Part shown: positions 1-10,829 of the stretch, piece after piece
Layout: each line of letters opens with the position of its first letter
How positions within the stretch are numbered: position 1 is the stretch's first letter
Assembly: GCA_017482055.1 (NCBI GenBank)
Contig: JAFUOH010000009.1
Span: 1-64,000, forward strand
Reading direction: 5' to 3'
DNA length: 64,000 bases
From: Clostridia bacterium
GTDB lineage: Bacteria; Bacillota; Clostridia; Oscillospirales; CAG-272
Program-made: the position numbers and the translations under genes
The notes under the pieces: generated by a model
What the model was told of the DNA's origin: nothing
Databases searched by the model: none
Seen by the model: only the letters and a program-made list of their open reading frames with translations

Positions 1-7
1 TATAGAT

Positions 8-1045
8 ATGAAAAAATTCTTGCTGCCCGAAACGGGTAACTTTTACAAAGCCAACCTCCACTGTCACACGGAGTGCTCCGACGGCAACATTCCCGCCGTC
101 TACATGAAGAAAAAGTACGTGGAGCGCGGCTACAGCATCGTTGCGTTCTCCGACCACGACGTGCTGGTGGACCACTCCTATCTGAACGACGAAAATTTTC
201 TCACCCTCCTTGCCTTTGAAATGGACAACACCGAGGCGCTTACCGCCACCAACCTCGGCAACCGTAAAAACCTCCATATGAACTGCTTTTCAAAGACTCC
301 GCATAATAGGCAACCCTATTTCTACCGCACCAAGTACTCGGAAAAGCTGTGCGGCGAGCTTTACGAGAAATATAAGGCGCACCTCTGCTTTGACGTAAAC
401 GACCCCGGACGCGAGCGGGTCTACAGCTTTGACTGCATCAACGAAATGATCGCCGCAGCAAACGAAAACGGCTTTTTGGTGGCGCTGAACCACCCCGTCT
501 GGTCGCGTCAGAATTATGGAGACTACATGAACTACAAGGGTCTCGCGGCTGTGGAAATGTACAACTACGGCGGGCTTTCCCGTGGGTATAACGACTACTG
601 TCCCGTGGTGTACGATGACATTCTCCGCTCGGGTCAGCGGCTGTTTCTCACCGCAGGTGACGACTACCACAACGAGGGTGACGACCACGATCACGATATC
701 CCCCACGGCTTCGGTGCCTACACCATGATAAAAGCGCCGAGCCTCGAGTACGGCGCGGTGATAGATGCGCTAATGAACCGTCACTGCTATACCACCATGG
801 GTCCCGAGATCCATGCGCTGTGGGTGGAGGACGGCAGGATACATATAAAATGCTCGCCCGCGCGGTCGGTCTCCATAACCTGCGGCTTCCGCAGATGTGA
901 AGCCCACTACGCAAAAGAGGGTGAAGTTTTCACCGAGACCTCCTTTGAGCTGCGGGAAAAGGACATATACTACCGCCTCACCGTCACCGACCACCGTGGC
1001 AACACGGCGTCCTCCTGCGCATATTTTGTTGATGAGATGGTCTGA
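8..1045 (+). CDS. PHP-domain metal-dependent hydrolase
   Basis: 345 aa, soluble, no signal peptide. The N-terminus carries the PHP-type metal site: LHCHTECSDG (HxH) near residue 18 and FSDHDVL near residue 47, then NHPVW near residue 160 and a late DDYH near residue 220. PHP proteins are phosphoesterases or related metallohydrolases; this one resembles the CehA/PHP branch, but the substrate cannot be read. The start lies 8 bases into the window, so upstream context is missing. It is a single plus-strand gene that converges on pgsA, with a palindromic repeat and an intrinsic terminator downstream. The family call is firm, the function is not. Confidence 0.8.
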   Translation: MKKFLLPETGNFYKANLHCHTECSDGNIPAVYMKKKYVERGYSIVAFSDHDVLVDHSYLNDENFLTLLAFEMDNTEALTATNLGNRKNLHMNCFSKTPHNRQPYFYRTKYSEKLCGELYEKYKAHLCFDVNDPGRERVYSFDCINEMIAAANENGFLVALNHPVWSRQNYGDYMNYKGLAAVEMYNYGGLSRGYNDYCPVVYDDILRSGQRLFLTAGDDYHNEGDDHDHDIPHGFGAYTMIKAPSLEYGAVIDALMNRHCYTTMGPEIHALWVEDGRIHIKCSPARSVSITCGFRRCEAHYAKEGEVFTETSFELREKDIYYRLTVTDHRGNTASSCAYFVDEMV

Positions 1046-1073
1046 GACTGTAAGCAAAATACAATATAAACCT

Positions 1074-1154
1074 GTAGGGGCGACCCTATGTGGTCGCCCG
1101 CCGAACGGTAACATCAGACCGAACGGACAAGCGACCACATAGGGTCGCCCCTAC
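1074..1154. repeat. Dispersed palindromic element, copy 1
   Basis: Perfect 24-bp inverted repeats (1074-1097 and 1131-1154) separated by 33 bp. The outer bases are GTAGGGGCG and CGCCCCTAC. Flanks are shared with the element at 54603-54716: AACCTGTAGGGGCG on one side and CCCCTACGAGTT followed by TACACAATAT on the other. It looks like a REP/MITE-type element between convergent genes. Confidence 0.75.
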
Positions 1155-1178
1155 GAGTTATCGGGTAATATACACAAT

Positions 1179-1200
1179 ATGCGTCAAGACGCATTTTTTT
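1179..1200 (+). terminator. Intrinsic terminator of the PHP gene
   Basis: Stem ATGCGTC / GACGCAT with an AA loop, followed by a run of seven T on the plus strand. The T-run reaches the stop codon of the convergent pgsA gene. Confidence 0.8.
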
Positions 1201-1795
1201 ATTTATTCGGGTCAAGCAGGGGCCAGTATGCCTTCATGTAGTCGATGCCCGACCAAAGGGTCATCACCGTCATGGCGATGATAGTCACGTAGGACAAAAT
1301 GTTGTAGTCGCTGACAAAATTGCCCGCGGGAATGATGACGGGCTCAAGGAGGATCGTCACGATGCAGATGATCTGCGTCACCGTCTTTACCTTACCGAGC
1401 CACGCAGCGGCAACTACCGTGCCGGACTTGTTTACCACGATAAGGCGCATAGAGGTGATGGCAAGCTCGCGGAAGATAACTATCAGCGCCGCCCAGACAA
1501 ACAGCGGGCGAATATAATCAAACCTGTATAGTATCGCAAGCATCGCACCGAATACCATAAATTTGTCAGCAAGCGGGTCGATAAACTTTCCGAAATCCGT
1601 TACAAGATTACAGCGGCGGGCAATCTGTCCGTCCAGCATATCGGTGAGCGCGGTGAGGATGAACAGCGCCGCTGCGATTATACGGAACCAGGTCTCGTAT
1701 GCCGCGAAAAACTCGGCTGTGGGAATACACATGACCGCCACAAACAGCGGAACCATGATAACACGAAGTATCGAGAGCTTATTAGGTAAATTCAT
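1199..1795 (-). CDS. pgsA: CDP-diacylglycerol--glycerol-3-phosphate 3-phosphatidyltransferase
   Basis: 198 aa integral membrane enzyme making phosphatidylglycerol phosphate from CDP-diacylglycerol and glycerol-3-phosphate, the committed step to phosphatidylglycerol and cardiolipin. The N-terminus MNLPNKLSILRV is typical of PgsA. The CDP-alcohol phosphotransferase signature is present (DMLDGQIARR ... GKFIDPLADK, i.e. DG-x2-AR-x8-G-x3-D-x3-D) around residues 53-77. Several hydrophobic segments cross the membrane. It is the last gene of the recA-recX-rimO-pgsA group, 18 bp after rimO. Length and motifs match the family. Confidence 0.93.
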   Translation of the reverse strand: MNLPNKLSILRVIMVPLFVAVMCIPTAEFFAAYETWFRIIAAALFILTALTDMLDGQIARRCNLVTDFGKFIDPLADKFMVFGAMLAILYRFDYIRPLFVWAALIVIFRELAITSMRLIVVNKSGTVVAAAWLGKVKTVTQIICIVTILLEPVIIPAGNFVSDYNILSYVTIIAMTVMTLWSGIDYMKAYWPLLDPNK

Positions 1796-1813
1796 AATAG
1801 TCCTCCGTTATGA

Positions 1814-3148
1814 TCATATCTTGTCGCCTACAAGGTCGTAGTCAATTGCTTCGGTGATCTTCACCTTGACAAATTCGCCCTCGGCTACGCTGAGCTTCGG
1901 GGCGCGGAAATAGACCTTGCCGTCGATCTCCGGCGCATCGGCATAACTTCTGCCGTAATAGGTCTCGGACACGGGATCGTAGTCCTCGCACATGACCTCA
2001 ATTATCTTTCCGATCATAGTCTCATTCTGCGCCTCGGTTATTTCACCCTGTGTACGCATTACAATATCGTACCTGTCCTGCTTTATCTGCTCATCTATCT
2101 GATCCTCGAAATCGTAAGCGGGAGTATCCTCCTCGCGGGAATAGGTAAACGCGCCGAGACGGTCAAATCTTGCTTCCTTCACAAACTCGCACAGCTCGGT
2201 GAAATCTTCCTCGGTCTCGCCGGGGAAACCGACGATAACGGTGGTTCGTATAATCATTCCGGGGACATTTTCCCGCAGCTTTTTCACTACCGAGCGTATC
2301 ATCACGCCGTCTCCGTGTCGGTTCATGGCGCGGAGCATATTGTCTGAAATATGCTGTATCGGAAGGTCAATGTATTTAAGCACGCGGGGATTATTTTTAA
2401 ACACGTCAATAAGCTCATCGGTGATCTTATCGGGATAGCAGTAGAGCACGCGTATCCACGGGATATCGGTCTCCTCGGTAAGACGGTTCAAAAGCTCCGC
2501 CAGCTTATACTCACCGTACAGGTCAAGACCGTAGCGGGTAGTATCCTGCGCCACCACTACAAGCTCTTTGACACCGATCTCGGAAAGCGTTTTTGCTTCT
2601 TCGATAAGCTCCTCCATCGGACGGCTTCTGAATCTGCCGCGTATCTGCGGTATAGCACAGTAGGTGCAGCAGTTGTCACAGCCCTCGGCGACCTTTAAAT
2701 AAGCGTAATACTCCGGCGTGGTTACGATGCGCTCGCCGCCCAGCTTTACGCTGTTTTTATCCTCATAGGAGGAATATTTTCTGCCCGCCGCCGCGCTTTC
2801 CACCGCTTCAACAATGTTATGGATGCTTCCCACACCGAGAATTGCGTCAACCTCGGGAAGCTGATCGAAGATCTGATCGCGGTAACGCTCGGCAAGACAG
2901 CCGGTAACTACGATACCCTTCAGCGTACGGTTTTTCTTCAGCCAGCCGATGTCAATAATGTTATCTATCGCTTCCTTTTTCGCGGATTCGATAAAGCCGC
3001 AGGTATTGATGACCACAACATCGGCTTCAATATCCTCTGATACTATTTCATAGCCCTTATCGTATAGCTCACGGAGCATTACTTCAGTGTCGAGCTGATT
3101 CTTAGGACATCCGAGAGATACAAAGCCTACTTTTGTTTTTTTACTCAT
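1814..3148 (-). CDS. rimO: Ribosomal protein uS12 methylthiotransferase
   Basis: 444 aa radical-SAM enzyme that methylthiolates an aspartate of ribosomal protein S12. Order: N-terminal UPF0004 cluster domain (VSLGCPKNQLDTE near residue 10, with later NTCGFIES and TGCLAER cysteines), radical-SAM motif CDNCCTYCAIP near residue 155, then a C-terminal TRAM domain. The PKNQLDTE start and the TRAM length fit RimO better than MiaB. The start used is ATG at 3148, with AAAGGAA 9 bases upstream; a TTG two codons earlier is less likely. It sits between recX and pgsA, probably in one transcript. Confidence 0.92.
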   Translation of the reverse strand: MSKKTKVGFVSLGCPKNQLDTEVMLRELYDKGYEIVSEDIEADVVVINTCGFIESAKKEAIDNIIDIGWLKKNRTLKGIVVTGCLAERYRDQIFDQLPEVDAILGVGSIHNIVEAVESAAAGRKYSSYEDKNSVKLGGERIVTTPEYYAYLKVAEGCDNCCTYCAIPQIRGRFRSRPMEELIEEAKTLSEIGVKELVVVAQDTTRYGLDLYGEYKLAELLNRLTEETDIPWIRVLYCYPDKITDELIDVFKNNPRVLKYIDLPIQHISDNMLRAMNRHGDGVMIRSVVKKLRENVPGMIIRTTVIVGFPGETEEDFTELCEFVKEARFDRLGAFTYSREEDTPAYDFEDQIDEQIKQDRYDIVMRTQGEITEAQNETMIGKIIEVMCEDYDPVSETYYGRSYADAPEIDGKVYFRAPKLSVAEGEFVKVKITEAIDYDLVGDKI

Positions 3149-3168
3149 TTTCAAAGATTCCTTTTTTG

Positions 3169-3849
3169 CTAAGCATTTGGTTCGTACTCTTCCATGACCG
3201 ATTTTATGGCAGTACGCGTTTCGGATGGAGAATAGCCGAGGCGGTACATTGAGGCATAGAAGGATTCGCGGTATTTGCAGTCGAAAAGGCGGTCAAAATC
3301 GCATTTCCGTTTTACAAGCTTGCAGAGATTTGCTTCGAAGTCTATAGAATCGAGCATATCGGGAAGATATTCGGTAATTATCTCGCGACAGATGCCTTTT
3401 TTGTAGAGCTCGTTTTTGATGCGGCTTTTGCCGTACAGCTTCGCATTTGCAAGCTGCTCCACGGCACGCTCCATTATCCCACGCTCGTCGATATAACCGA
3501 GCTCCGTTATATACTCCGCCGCATCCTCGGCGGTATATTTGTCAAATCCGCGGGAACGCAGCTTTAAAATAAGCGCCGATTTCGTATTATCGCCGTAAGA
3601 AAGCAGATCAAGTCCTTTTTTCACTGCTTCCCACAGCTTTGCGCTGTATTCGAGCGAGTCAAACTGCTCACGCGTTAGAGGATATGGAAGGCTTCCCACA
3701 CCGATATTGCCGATCTCAAACAGCATCTTTGAGGCTACCGACAGCTTTTGCATGTCCTCATTCTCGCCCGCAGCGAGTCTCACCGTAAGCTCGACCTCCT
3801 CACCCATGCGGCGCGGCTCCAGCTTTACAATGGTTATATCTATGCCCAT
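3169..3849 (-). CDS. recX: Regulatory protein RecX
   Basis: 226 aa modulator of RecA filaments. The RecX three-helix repeats are visible: LLSYGDNTKSALILKLRSRGFD, TAEDAAEYITELGYIDE with ANAKLYGKSRIKNELYKKGI, and a final repeat ending YRLGYSPSETRTAIKSVM. The first 80 residues form an extension common in clostridial RecX. It starts 9 bp after the recA stop, so co-expression with its target is likely. No strong ribosome site precedes the ATG, so translation may be coupled to recA. Confidence 0.88.
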   Translation of the reverse strand: MGIDITIVKLEPRRMGEEVELTVRLAAGENEDMQKLSVASKMLFEIGNIGVGSLPYPLTREQFDSLEYSAKLWEAVKKGLDLLSYGDNTKSALILKLRSRGFDKYTAEDAAEYITELGYIDERGIMERAVEQLANAKLYGKSRIKNELYKKGICREIITEYLPDMLDSIDFEANLCKLVKRKCDFDRLFDCKYRESFYASMYRLGYSPSETRTAIKSVMEEYEPNA

Positions 3850-3858
3850 TGGTGAAAT

Positions 3859-4998
3859 TTATTCGTCATCATCGGTGGCAAGGATCTTAATATCCAGTGC
3901 CTCGTCGTCGGGGTCACCTTCACCTTCGCCGTCCTCGGAACCGAAATCCTGATCCATAAGCGCCGCAACTTCGTCCTTCTTACCGAGGATCTTTTCGGAC
4001 AGCTCCTTCATCAGTTCTTCGTTGCCTTCAATATACTTGCGGGTATTCTCCTTACCCTGCGCGATGCGCTGACCGTTATATGAGAACCACGATCCGCTCT
4101 TATGAACAAGGTCAAGCTCAATTGCAAGATCAACGATCTCGCCCGATTTGGAAATACCCTGACCGTAGAGAATATCGAACTCGGCTACCTTGAAGGGAGG
4201 TGCTACCTTGTTCTTGACGATCTTACACTTGACATGATTGCCGTAGATATCGCCGCCGTCCTTTAACTGCTCGGCTCGTCTTATCTCGATTCTGACCGAG
4301 GAGTAGAATTTCAGCGCACGACCGCCGGAGGTTACCTCCGGGTTACCGTAGGAGATGCCGATCTTCTCACGGAGCTGGTTTATAAATATAAGTACGGTGT
4401 TGGACTTAGCTACGGCGCCGGACAGCTTTTTCAGCGCCTGAGACATAAGTCTCGCCTGGAGACCTACGTGAGATGCTGCCATGTCGCCGTCAATTTCCTG
4501 CTGTGTAACAAGTGCTGCAACCGAGTCAACGATAACAACGTCAATAGCGCCCGAACGGATAAGCGCCTCGGCGATATCCAGTGCCTGCTCACCGCTGGAG
4601 GGCTGCGAAACCAGAAGATTGTCGATATCTACACCCAGTGCCTTTGCATAAACAGGGTCGAGCGCATTTTCCACGTCGATGTACGCCGCTTCGCCGCCCA
4701 GCTTTTGAGTCTCGGCTACAACATGAAGCGCTACGGTGGTCTTACCGGAGGATTCGGGACCGTATATTTCAACTATTCTTCCGCGCGGAACGCCGCCGAT
4801 TCCCAGCGCAAGGTCAAGTGTCAGCGAGCCTGTGGAGATAGCGCTGACCTCCATCTCGGGAGCCTCGCCCATACGCATGATGGTACCTTTACCGTAATTC
4901 TTCTCGATCTGACCGATAGCGCCTGCTATCGCTTTCTTTTTTTCCTCCGCATCGGTTATTTTCACCGGGACGGGCTTACTTTTTGCTTTAGCTTTCAT
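3859..4998 (-). CDS. recA: Recombinase RecA
   Basis: 379 aa ATP-dependent DNA strand-exchange recombinase and SOS co-protease. Walker A GPESSGKT is at residues 80-87, Walker [11 protein letters not shown] near 155, the L2 region [22 protein letters not shown] near 215, and an acidic C-terminal tail ([15 protein letters not shown]) as usual. No intein. A ribosome site AGGAAA precedes the ATG. A consensus-like promoter and a LexA-operator-like sequence lie upstream (5091-5143), consistent with SOS control. It is followed by recX, rimO and pgsA on the same strand. Confidence 0.97.
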   Translation of the reverse strand: MKAKAKSKPVPVKITDAEEKKKAIAGAIGQIEKNYGKGTIMRMGEAPEMEVSAISTGSLTLDLALGIGGVPRGRIVEIYGPESSGKTTVALHVVAETQKLGGEAAYIDVENALDPVYAKALGVDIDNLLVSQPSSGEQALDIAEALIRSGAIDVVIVDSVAALVTQQEIDGDMAASHVGLQARLMSQALKKLSGAVAKSNTVLIFINQLREKIGISYGNPEVTSGGRALKFYSSVRIEIRRAEQLKDGGDIYGNHVKCKIVKNKVAPPFKVAEFDILYGQGISKSGEIVDLAIELDLVHKSGSWFSYNGQRIAQGKENTRKYIEGNEELMKELSEKILGKKDEVAALMDQDFGSEDGEGEGDPDDEALDIKILATDDDE

Positions 4999-5090
4999 TG
5001 CTTTGTTTCCTTTCGTGCATTTAAAGATAGGTGCATTGCCGTGTATAAGGTATATATCCGCTTATTGCAAACACATATTCCACATATACC

Positions 5091-5143
5091 CGAACAAATA
5101 TTCTGTATGCTACTATTATACACTATACTTCGCCCGAATGCAA
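5091..5143 (-). promoter_or_regulatory. recA promoter with LexA-like operator
   Basis: Read on the minus strand: -35 TTGCAT (5138-5143), 17-bp spacer, -10 TATAAT (5115-5120). Just downstream, at 5091-5103, is CGAACAAATATTC, one base from the Gram-positive LexA core GAAC-N4-GTTC. The position just after the start point suits repression of recA. Promoter likely; operator identity inferred. Confidence 0.55.
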
Positions 5144-5161
5144 TAGTTTTTTGAAAATTTT

Positions 5162-5704
5162 TTAAAAGAGCGGACTGTTTATCTGCCAGCCTTCTTCGGT
5201 TTTTTGAAGCGTTACCTCAACGTCGCCGTCAACGTGGGGTATACGGACTATCGCCATGTACGGATTCTTCTTTATTACCTTAGCTTCGGTAAGATCAAAT
5301 TCACGTGGCTCGCCGAAATGCTCGGTAACGGTAGGATTAACATACATTACGCCGTCCTTTTCGATAAACTTTGCGCCTATCTCACCCTCATCTGCGGCAA
5401 CGCCGTAAAACGCTGTGTTAGCGAGTATCTTGTAGTAATCGTAGTAGAACACCTCACGCATAGCGACATCAAGCGCATCAACGGATGAAAACACCGCATC
5501 CGCCGTGACCTGACAGTAACCGTACTCATCTGCTTCCCCGTGAGAAAGAGAATCACCGTAAATGATACGATAAAGCTCCGTAGCTCTCGGCGCGAGCGCA
5601 GAAAGCTCGGAAAGTATCTCGGCATCGTCAGCTCCGCCGCCGCAGGCTGCAAGTGTGACAAGCATTATAAGTGCAAGAAATAGTGCTGCAAGCTTTTTCA
5701 TCAT
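5162..5704 (-). CDS. Putative lipoprotein overlapping gyrA
   Basis: 180 aa with a lipoprotein signal peptide: [21 protein letters not shown], lipobox LAAC with cysteine 21, then GGGADDAE. It should be anchored to the outer face of the membrane. The mature part, about 160 residues, has no motif I recognise; it resembles small clostridial lipoproteins with an alpha/beta fold and ends in a strand-rich segment. Its ATG overlaps the gyrA stop (ATGA), so it is translated from the gyrase transcript. Function unknown. Confidence 0.75.
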   Translation of the reverse strand: MMKKLAALFLALIMLVTLAACGGGADDAEILSELSALAPRATELYRIIYGDSLSHGEADEYGYCQVTADAVFSSVDALDVAMREVFYYDYYKILANTAFYGVAADEGEIGAKFIEKDGVMYVNPTVTEHFGEPREFDLTEAKVIKKNPYMAIVRIPHVDGDVEVTLQKTEEGWQINSPLF

Positions 5705-8229
5705 TCCTCGACCTTGTCCTCGTTTTCGGTTTCAGTCTCCAAAGTAACAGCTTCAATGTCGGCTTCAATTTCAGCTTCGGCATCCTTATCAACAGATATC
5801 TTTGCAAAGTTTACGATAGTCGCTCCCTCGGACAGCCTCATAACGATAACGCCGCCCGCGCCGCGCTTGTAGAACGGAATTCCTCCCACGGGAGTTCTGA
5901 TTATTGTACCGTCGGTTGTGATAAGCATGATGTCGTCATCCTCAGCAACCGTTGCTATACCCGCAAGTGCGCCCGTACGCTCGGAGATGCCATGGCACAT
6001 TACGCCCTTGACACCTCTTGAATGTGCGGTGAACTCAGAAAATTCGCAGCGCTTGCCAAAGCCATTTTCGGTGATGGTGATAAGCGCCTTCTCATTGTCA
6101 ACCAGTGCCGCTCCGACCACATAATCTCCCTCGGAAAGCTTGATGCCGCGTACACCTCGTGCACCTCTGCCCATAGGACGTACGTCCGCCTCTTCAAAAC
6201 GCGCGGACATACCGTTGTGAGTCGCGATAATAATACCGTCGCCGCCTGTGGTATGCTTTACAAAGGAAAGCTCGTCGCCCTCATCGAGAGAAATTGCGAT
6301 TTTTCCGCCCTTTCTCTGATATTCAAACTCTGAAAGCAGGGTCTTTTTAACAACACCCCTGCGAGTTACCATAAAGAGATATTCATTTGCCGCAAATGCA
6401 GGTACGGATATGATAGCCGTTACCTTTTCTCCCTCGGAAAGCTCAAGCACATTTACGATATTCGAGCCCTTTGCGGTACGACTCGCCTCGGGAATCTGAT
6501 AAGTCTTACGGGTATGTACCTTACCCGTATTTGTGAACATCATGATAAGCGAATGGCTGTGTGCCACCACAACATCAGCGATAGCATCGTCTTCTTTTGT
6601 GGTCATACCGATAATGCCCTTACCGCCGCGGCGCTGTGCCGTATAGGTGTCAGCGGGCTGACGCTTGATATAGCCGTCGCTCGTCAGTGTGATAACGCAG
6701 TCGTGGCGCTCGATAAGATCCTCGTAAACAATGTCGTCCTCTGCGGCAACAAGCTCGGTCTTTCGCTCGTCGGCAAATTTCTCCTTTATCTCAAGCATTT
6801 CTGCACGGATGATGTCCTTTATCTTGGACTCGTCGGCGAGAATGCCTTCAAGCTCAGTGATAGTCTCATAGAGCTTGGCAAGACGCTCCTCTATCTTCTG
6901 GCGCTCCATGCCGGAAAGACGTCCGAGCGTCATTTCGACTATCGCCTGCGCCTGGATCTCGGTGAGTCCGAAGCGATCCATGAGCTGCACCTTTGCATCG
7001 GCGATGGAAGCCGAGCCGCGGATGACCTTGATGACCTCCTCAATATTGTCAATGGCTATCTTATAGCCCTCAAAGATGTGAGCCTCACGCTTTGCCTTGT
7101 CAAGATCAAACTTGACACGGCGGGTGATGACCTCCTCCTGATGAGCCACATAGTGCTCGAGAATCTGCTTCAGATTGAGTATCTTCGGCACATTGTTTAC
7201 AAGTGCCAGCATATTGAAAGCGCAGGTGTCCTGGAGCTGACTGTATTTATAAAGCTGATTGAGGATCACCTGACCGTTTGCATCGCGGCGGTAGGTGATC
7301 TCTATGTGTACTTCCTTCGAACGGTCGGAAAGGTCAACGATCTCGGTAATACCCTCGATACGCTTATCCTTGACAAGATCGGCAATAGCTTCCACCAGCA
7401 TCTTCTTGTTGACCTGATAAGGCAGCTCAGTGACGATAATTTTATGATGATCCTCGTCTATCTCACATTTAGCGCGTACCATAACGTGACCACGACCTGT
7501 GGTATATGCTTCATAAATACCGTTGGAGCCGTAAACCGTCGCGGCGGTAGGGAAGTCGGGACCCTTGATAAACTGCATCAGATCCTTGATCTGCGCATCG
7601 GGGTTATCCATGAGATACAGAGTACCGTCGATGACCTCGCCAAGGTTGTGCGGTGGGATATAAGTCGCCATACCGACAGCGATACCGATTGAACCGTTTA
7701 CAAGCAGATTGGGAAATCTTGCGGGAAGCACAGCCGGCTCTTCATGAGTATTATCGAAGTTTGGAACGAAATCCACTACGTTCTTTTCGATATCGCTCAT
7801 CATCTCATTTGACAGCTTAGCGAGTCTTGCCTCAGTATAACGGTAAGCCGCCGCCTTGTCGCCGTCGATGGAACCAAAGTTACCCTGACCCTGTACCAGC
7901 GGATATCTCATGGAGAATGGCTGAGCAAGGCGCACCATTGTATCGTATACGGCGGTATCACCGTGGGGATGATATCTACCGAGCACGTTACCGACGGTTG
8001 TAGCCGACTTGCGGAAATCTCTGTCGTAGGTGAGCTTATCCTCGTACATGGCGTAGAGTATACGTCTGTGTACGGGCTTCAGACCGTCTCGCACATCGGG
8101 AAGCGCACGAGACATGATAACACTCATGGAATAGGCGATAAAGGAGCTCTTTACCTCCGACTCCATCTCTATCCCGATTATTTTTTGATCCGGAAACTCA
8201 ATATTTTCGATTTGATCGTTCTTCTTCAT
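5701..8229 (-). CDS. gyrA: DNA gyrase subunit A
   Basis: 842 aa catalytic subunit that cuts and rejoins DNA during negative supercoiling. The winged-helix region carries [19 protein letters not shown] (residues 85-103) and the catalytic tyrosine in [11 protein letters not shown] (Tyr131). The GyrA-box QRRGGKG at the start of the C-terminal beta-pinwheel identifies gyrase rather than topoisomerase IV. The C-terminus is acidic ([10 protein letters not shown]). Residue 92, the position of E. coli Ser83, is threonine; Asp96 matches Asp87. It follows gyrB across a gap full of DnaA boxes and overlaps the next lipoprotein gene by 4 bp. Confidence 0.97.
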   Translation of the reverse strand: MKKNDQIENIEFPDQKIIGIEMESEVKSSFIAYSMSVIMSRALPDVRDGLKPVHRRILYAMYEDKLTYDRDFRKSATTVGNVLGRYHPHGDTAVYDTMVRLAQPFSMRYPLVQGQGNFGSIDGDKAAAYRYTEARLAKLSNEMMSDIEKNVVDFVPNFDNTHEEPAVLPARFPNLLVNGSIGIAVGMATYIPPHNLGEVIDGTLYLMDNPDAQIKDLMQFIKGPDFPTAATVYGSNGIYEAYTTGRGHVMVRAKCEIDEDHHKIIVTELPYQVNKKMLVEAIADLVKDKRIEGITEIVDLSDRSKEVHIEITYRRDANGQVILNQLYKYSQLQDTCAFNMLALVNNVPKILNLKQILEHYVAHQEEVITRRVKFDLDKAKREAHIFEGYKIAIDNIEEVIKVIRGSASIADAKVQLMDRFGLTEIQAQAIVEMTLGRLSGMERQKIEERLAKLYETITELEGILADESKIKDIIRAEMLEIKEKFADERKTELVAAEDDIVYEDLIERHDCVITLTSDGYIKRQPADTYTAQRRGGKGIIGMTTKEDDAIADVVVAHSHSLIMMFTNTGKVHTRKTYQIPEASRTAKGSNIVNVLELSEGEKVTAIISVPAFAANEYLFMVTRRGVVKKTLLSEFEYQRKGGKIAISLDEGDELSFVKHTTGGDGIIIATHNGMSARFEEADVRPMGRGARGVRGIKLSEGDYVVGAALVDNEKALITITENGFGKRCEFSEFTAHSRGVKGVMCHGISERTGALAGIATVAEDDDIMLITTDGTIIRTPVGGIPFYKRGAGGVIVMRLSEGATIVNFAKISVDKDAEAEIEADIEAVTLETETENEDKVEE

Positions 8230-8280
8230 TTTGATCCTCTTTATATAGGCGGGTCTGTTTATAAAACCTGCCTGTTATTA

Positions 8281-8492
8281 TGTGGAAAACACTTTATTCC
8301 ACGAGCTTTCCACAGATTTGTTTACAGTCTTGTGGAAAATGTGTATTTTTTATCAACAACAAAACTTTTCCTCACACTGTAAGGATTATTTTTGCGGTTA
8401 GATATGGTTTTTCATAAGTTTCAAACGCAGTTTTCCACAGACTTTTACACACACTGTGGAAAATTTCTTAACGTTGATAAGAATGTTGATAA
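8281..8492. other. DnaA-box cluster between gyrB and gyrA
   Basis: Within 212 bp there are four exact TTTTCCACA boxes (8281-8289 minus, 8331-8339 minus, 8431-8439 plus, 8455-8463 minus) and two exact TTATCAACA boxes (8350-8358 plus, 8484-8492 minus). One-mismatch versions lie at 8306-8314 and 8472-8480. The density matches that at dnaA-dnaN. The region is AT-rich, but I see no DnaA-trio repeat. It may titrate DnaA, control gyrA, or be a second half of a bipartite origin. Confidence 0.7.
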
Positions 8493-8522
8493 ATAAGTGA
8501 TATCTATCCCCGTTTGTGCCAA

Positions 8523-10505
<1,983 letters not shown>

Positions 10506-10544
10506 TTACCTCTTATTTCAAAGCTCTCGTGAGCTATGTTTTAT

Positions 10545-10808
10545 CTATTCGCTTATCACCGAATCTACCCGTCCGACAAGAGCGGAAGTAGATATCTGTG
10601 ACACATAAACAGTGTCACGTCCGTCCTTGCCTGCGGTGACAATAAAGGATTTCGGGATCTCCTCTTTTATGTTTATCATCCGCCCGTCACGCTCCGCCGC
10701 GCGCAGATAGTCTCTGGTAGGCATCGCCATAGTGGCAGTGTCCATATCGAATATTCCGATAATATCCCGTGTGCGGATAATGCGGTTATTGCCTGCGTGT
10801 GTGTACAT
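10545..10808 (-). CDS. remB: Extracellular matrix regulator RemB (DUF370)
   Basis: 87 aa when started at the ATG at 10808 (MYTHAGNNRIIRTRDIIGIF), where this family normally begins and where AAGGGAG lies 8 bases upstream. The reading frame extends 7 codons further, to an ATG directly after the recF stop. DUF370/RemB proteins are small DNA-binding regulators; in Bacillus subtilis remB (yaaB) sits between recF and gyrB, exactly as here. Family and position agree; the regulon in this organism is unknown. Confidence 0.85.
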   Translation of the reverse strand: MYTHAGNNRIIRTRDIIGIFDMDTATMAMPTRDYLRAAERDGRMINIKEEIPKSFIVTAGKDGRDTVYVSQISTSALVGRVDSVISE

Positions 10809-10829
10809 GACAGTCGCTCCCTTTATCAT

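Noticed and set aside
6514..7692. Plus-strand open frame of 392 codons opposite gyrA
   Set aside because: Shadow of gyrA; no start signals or domain.
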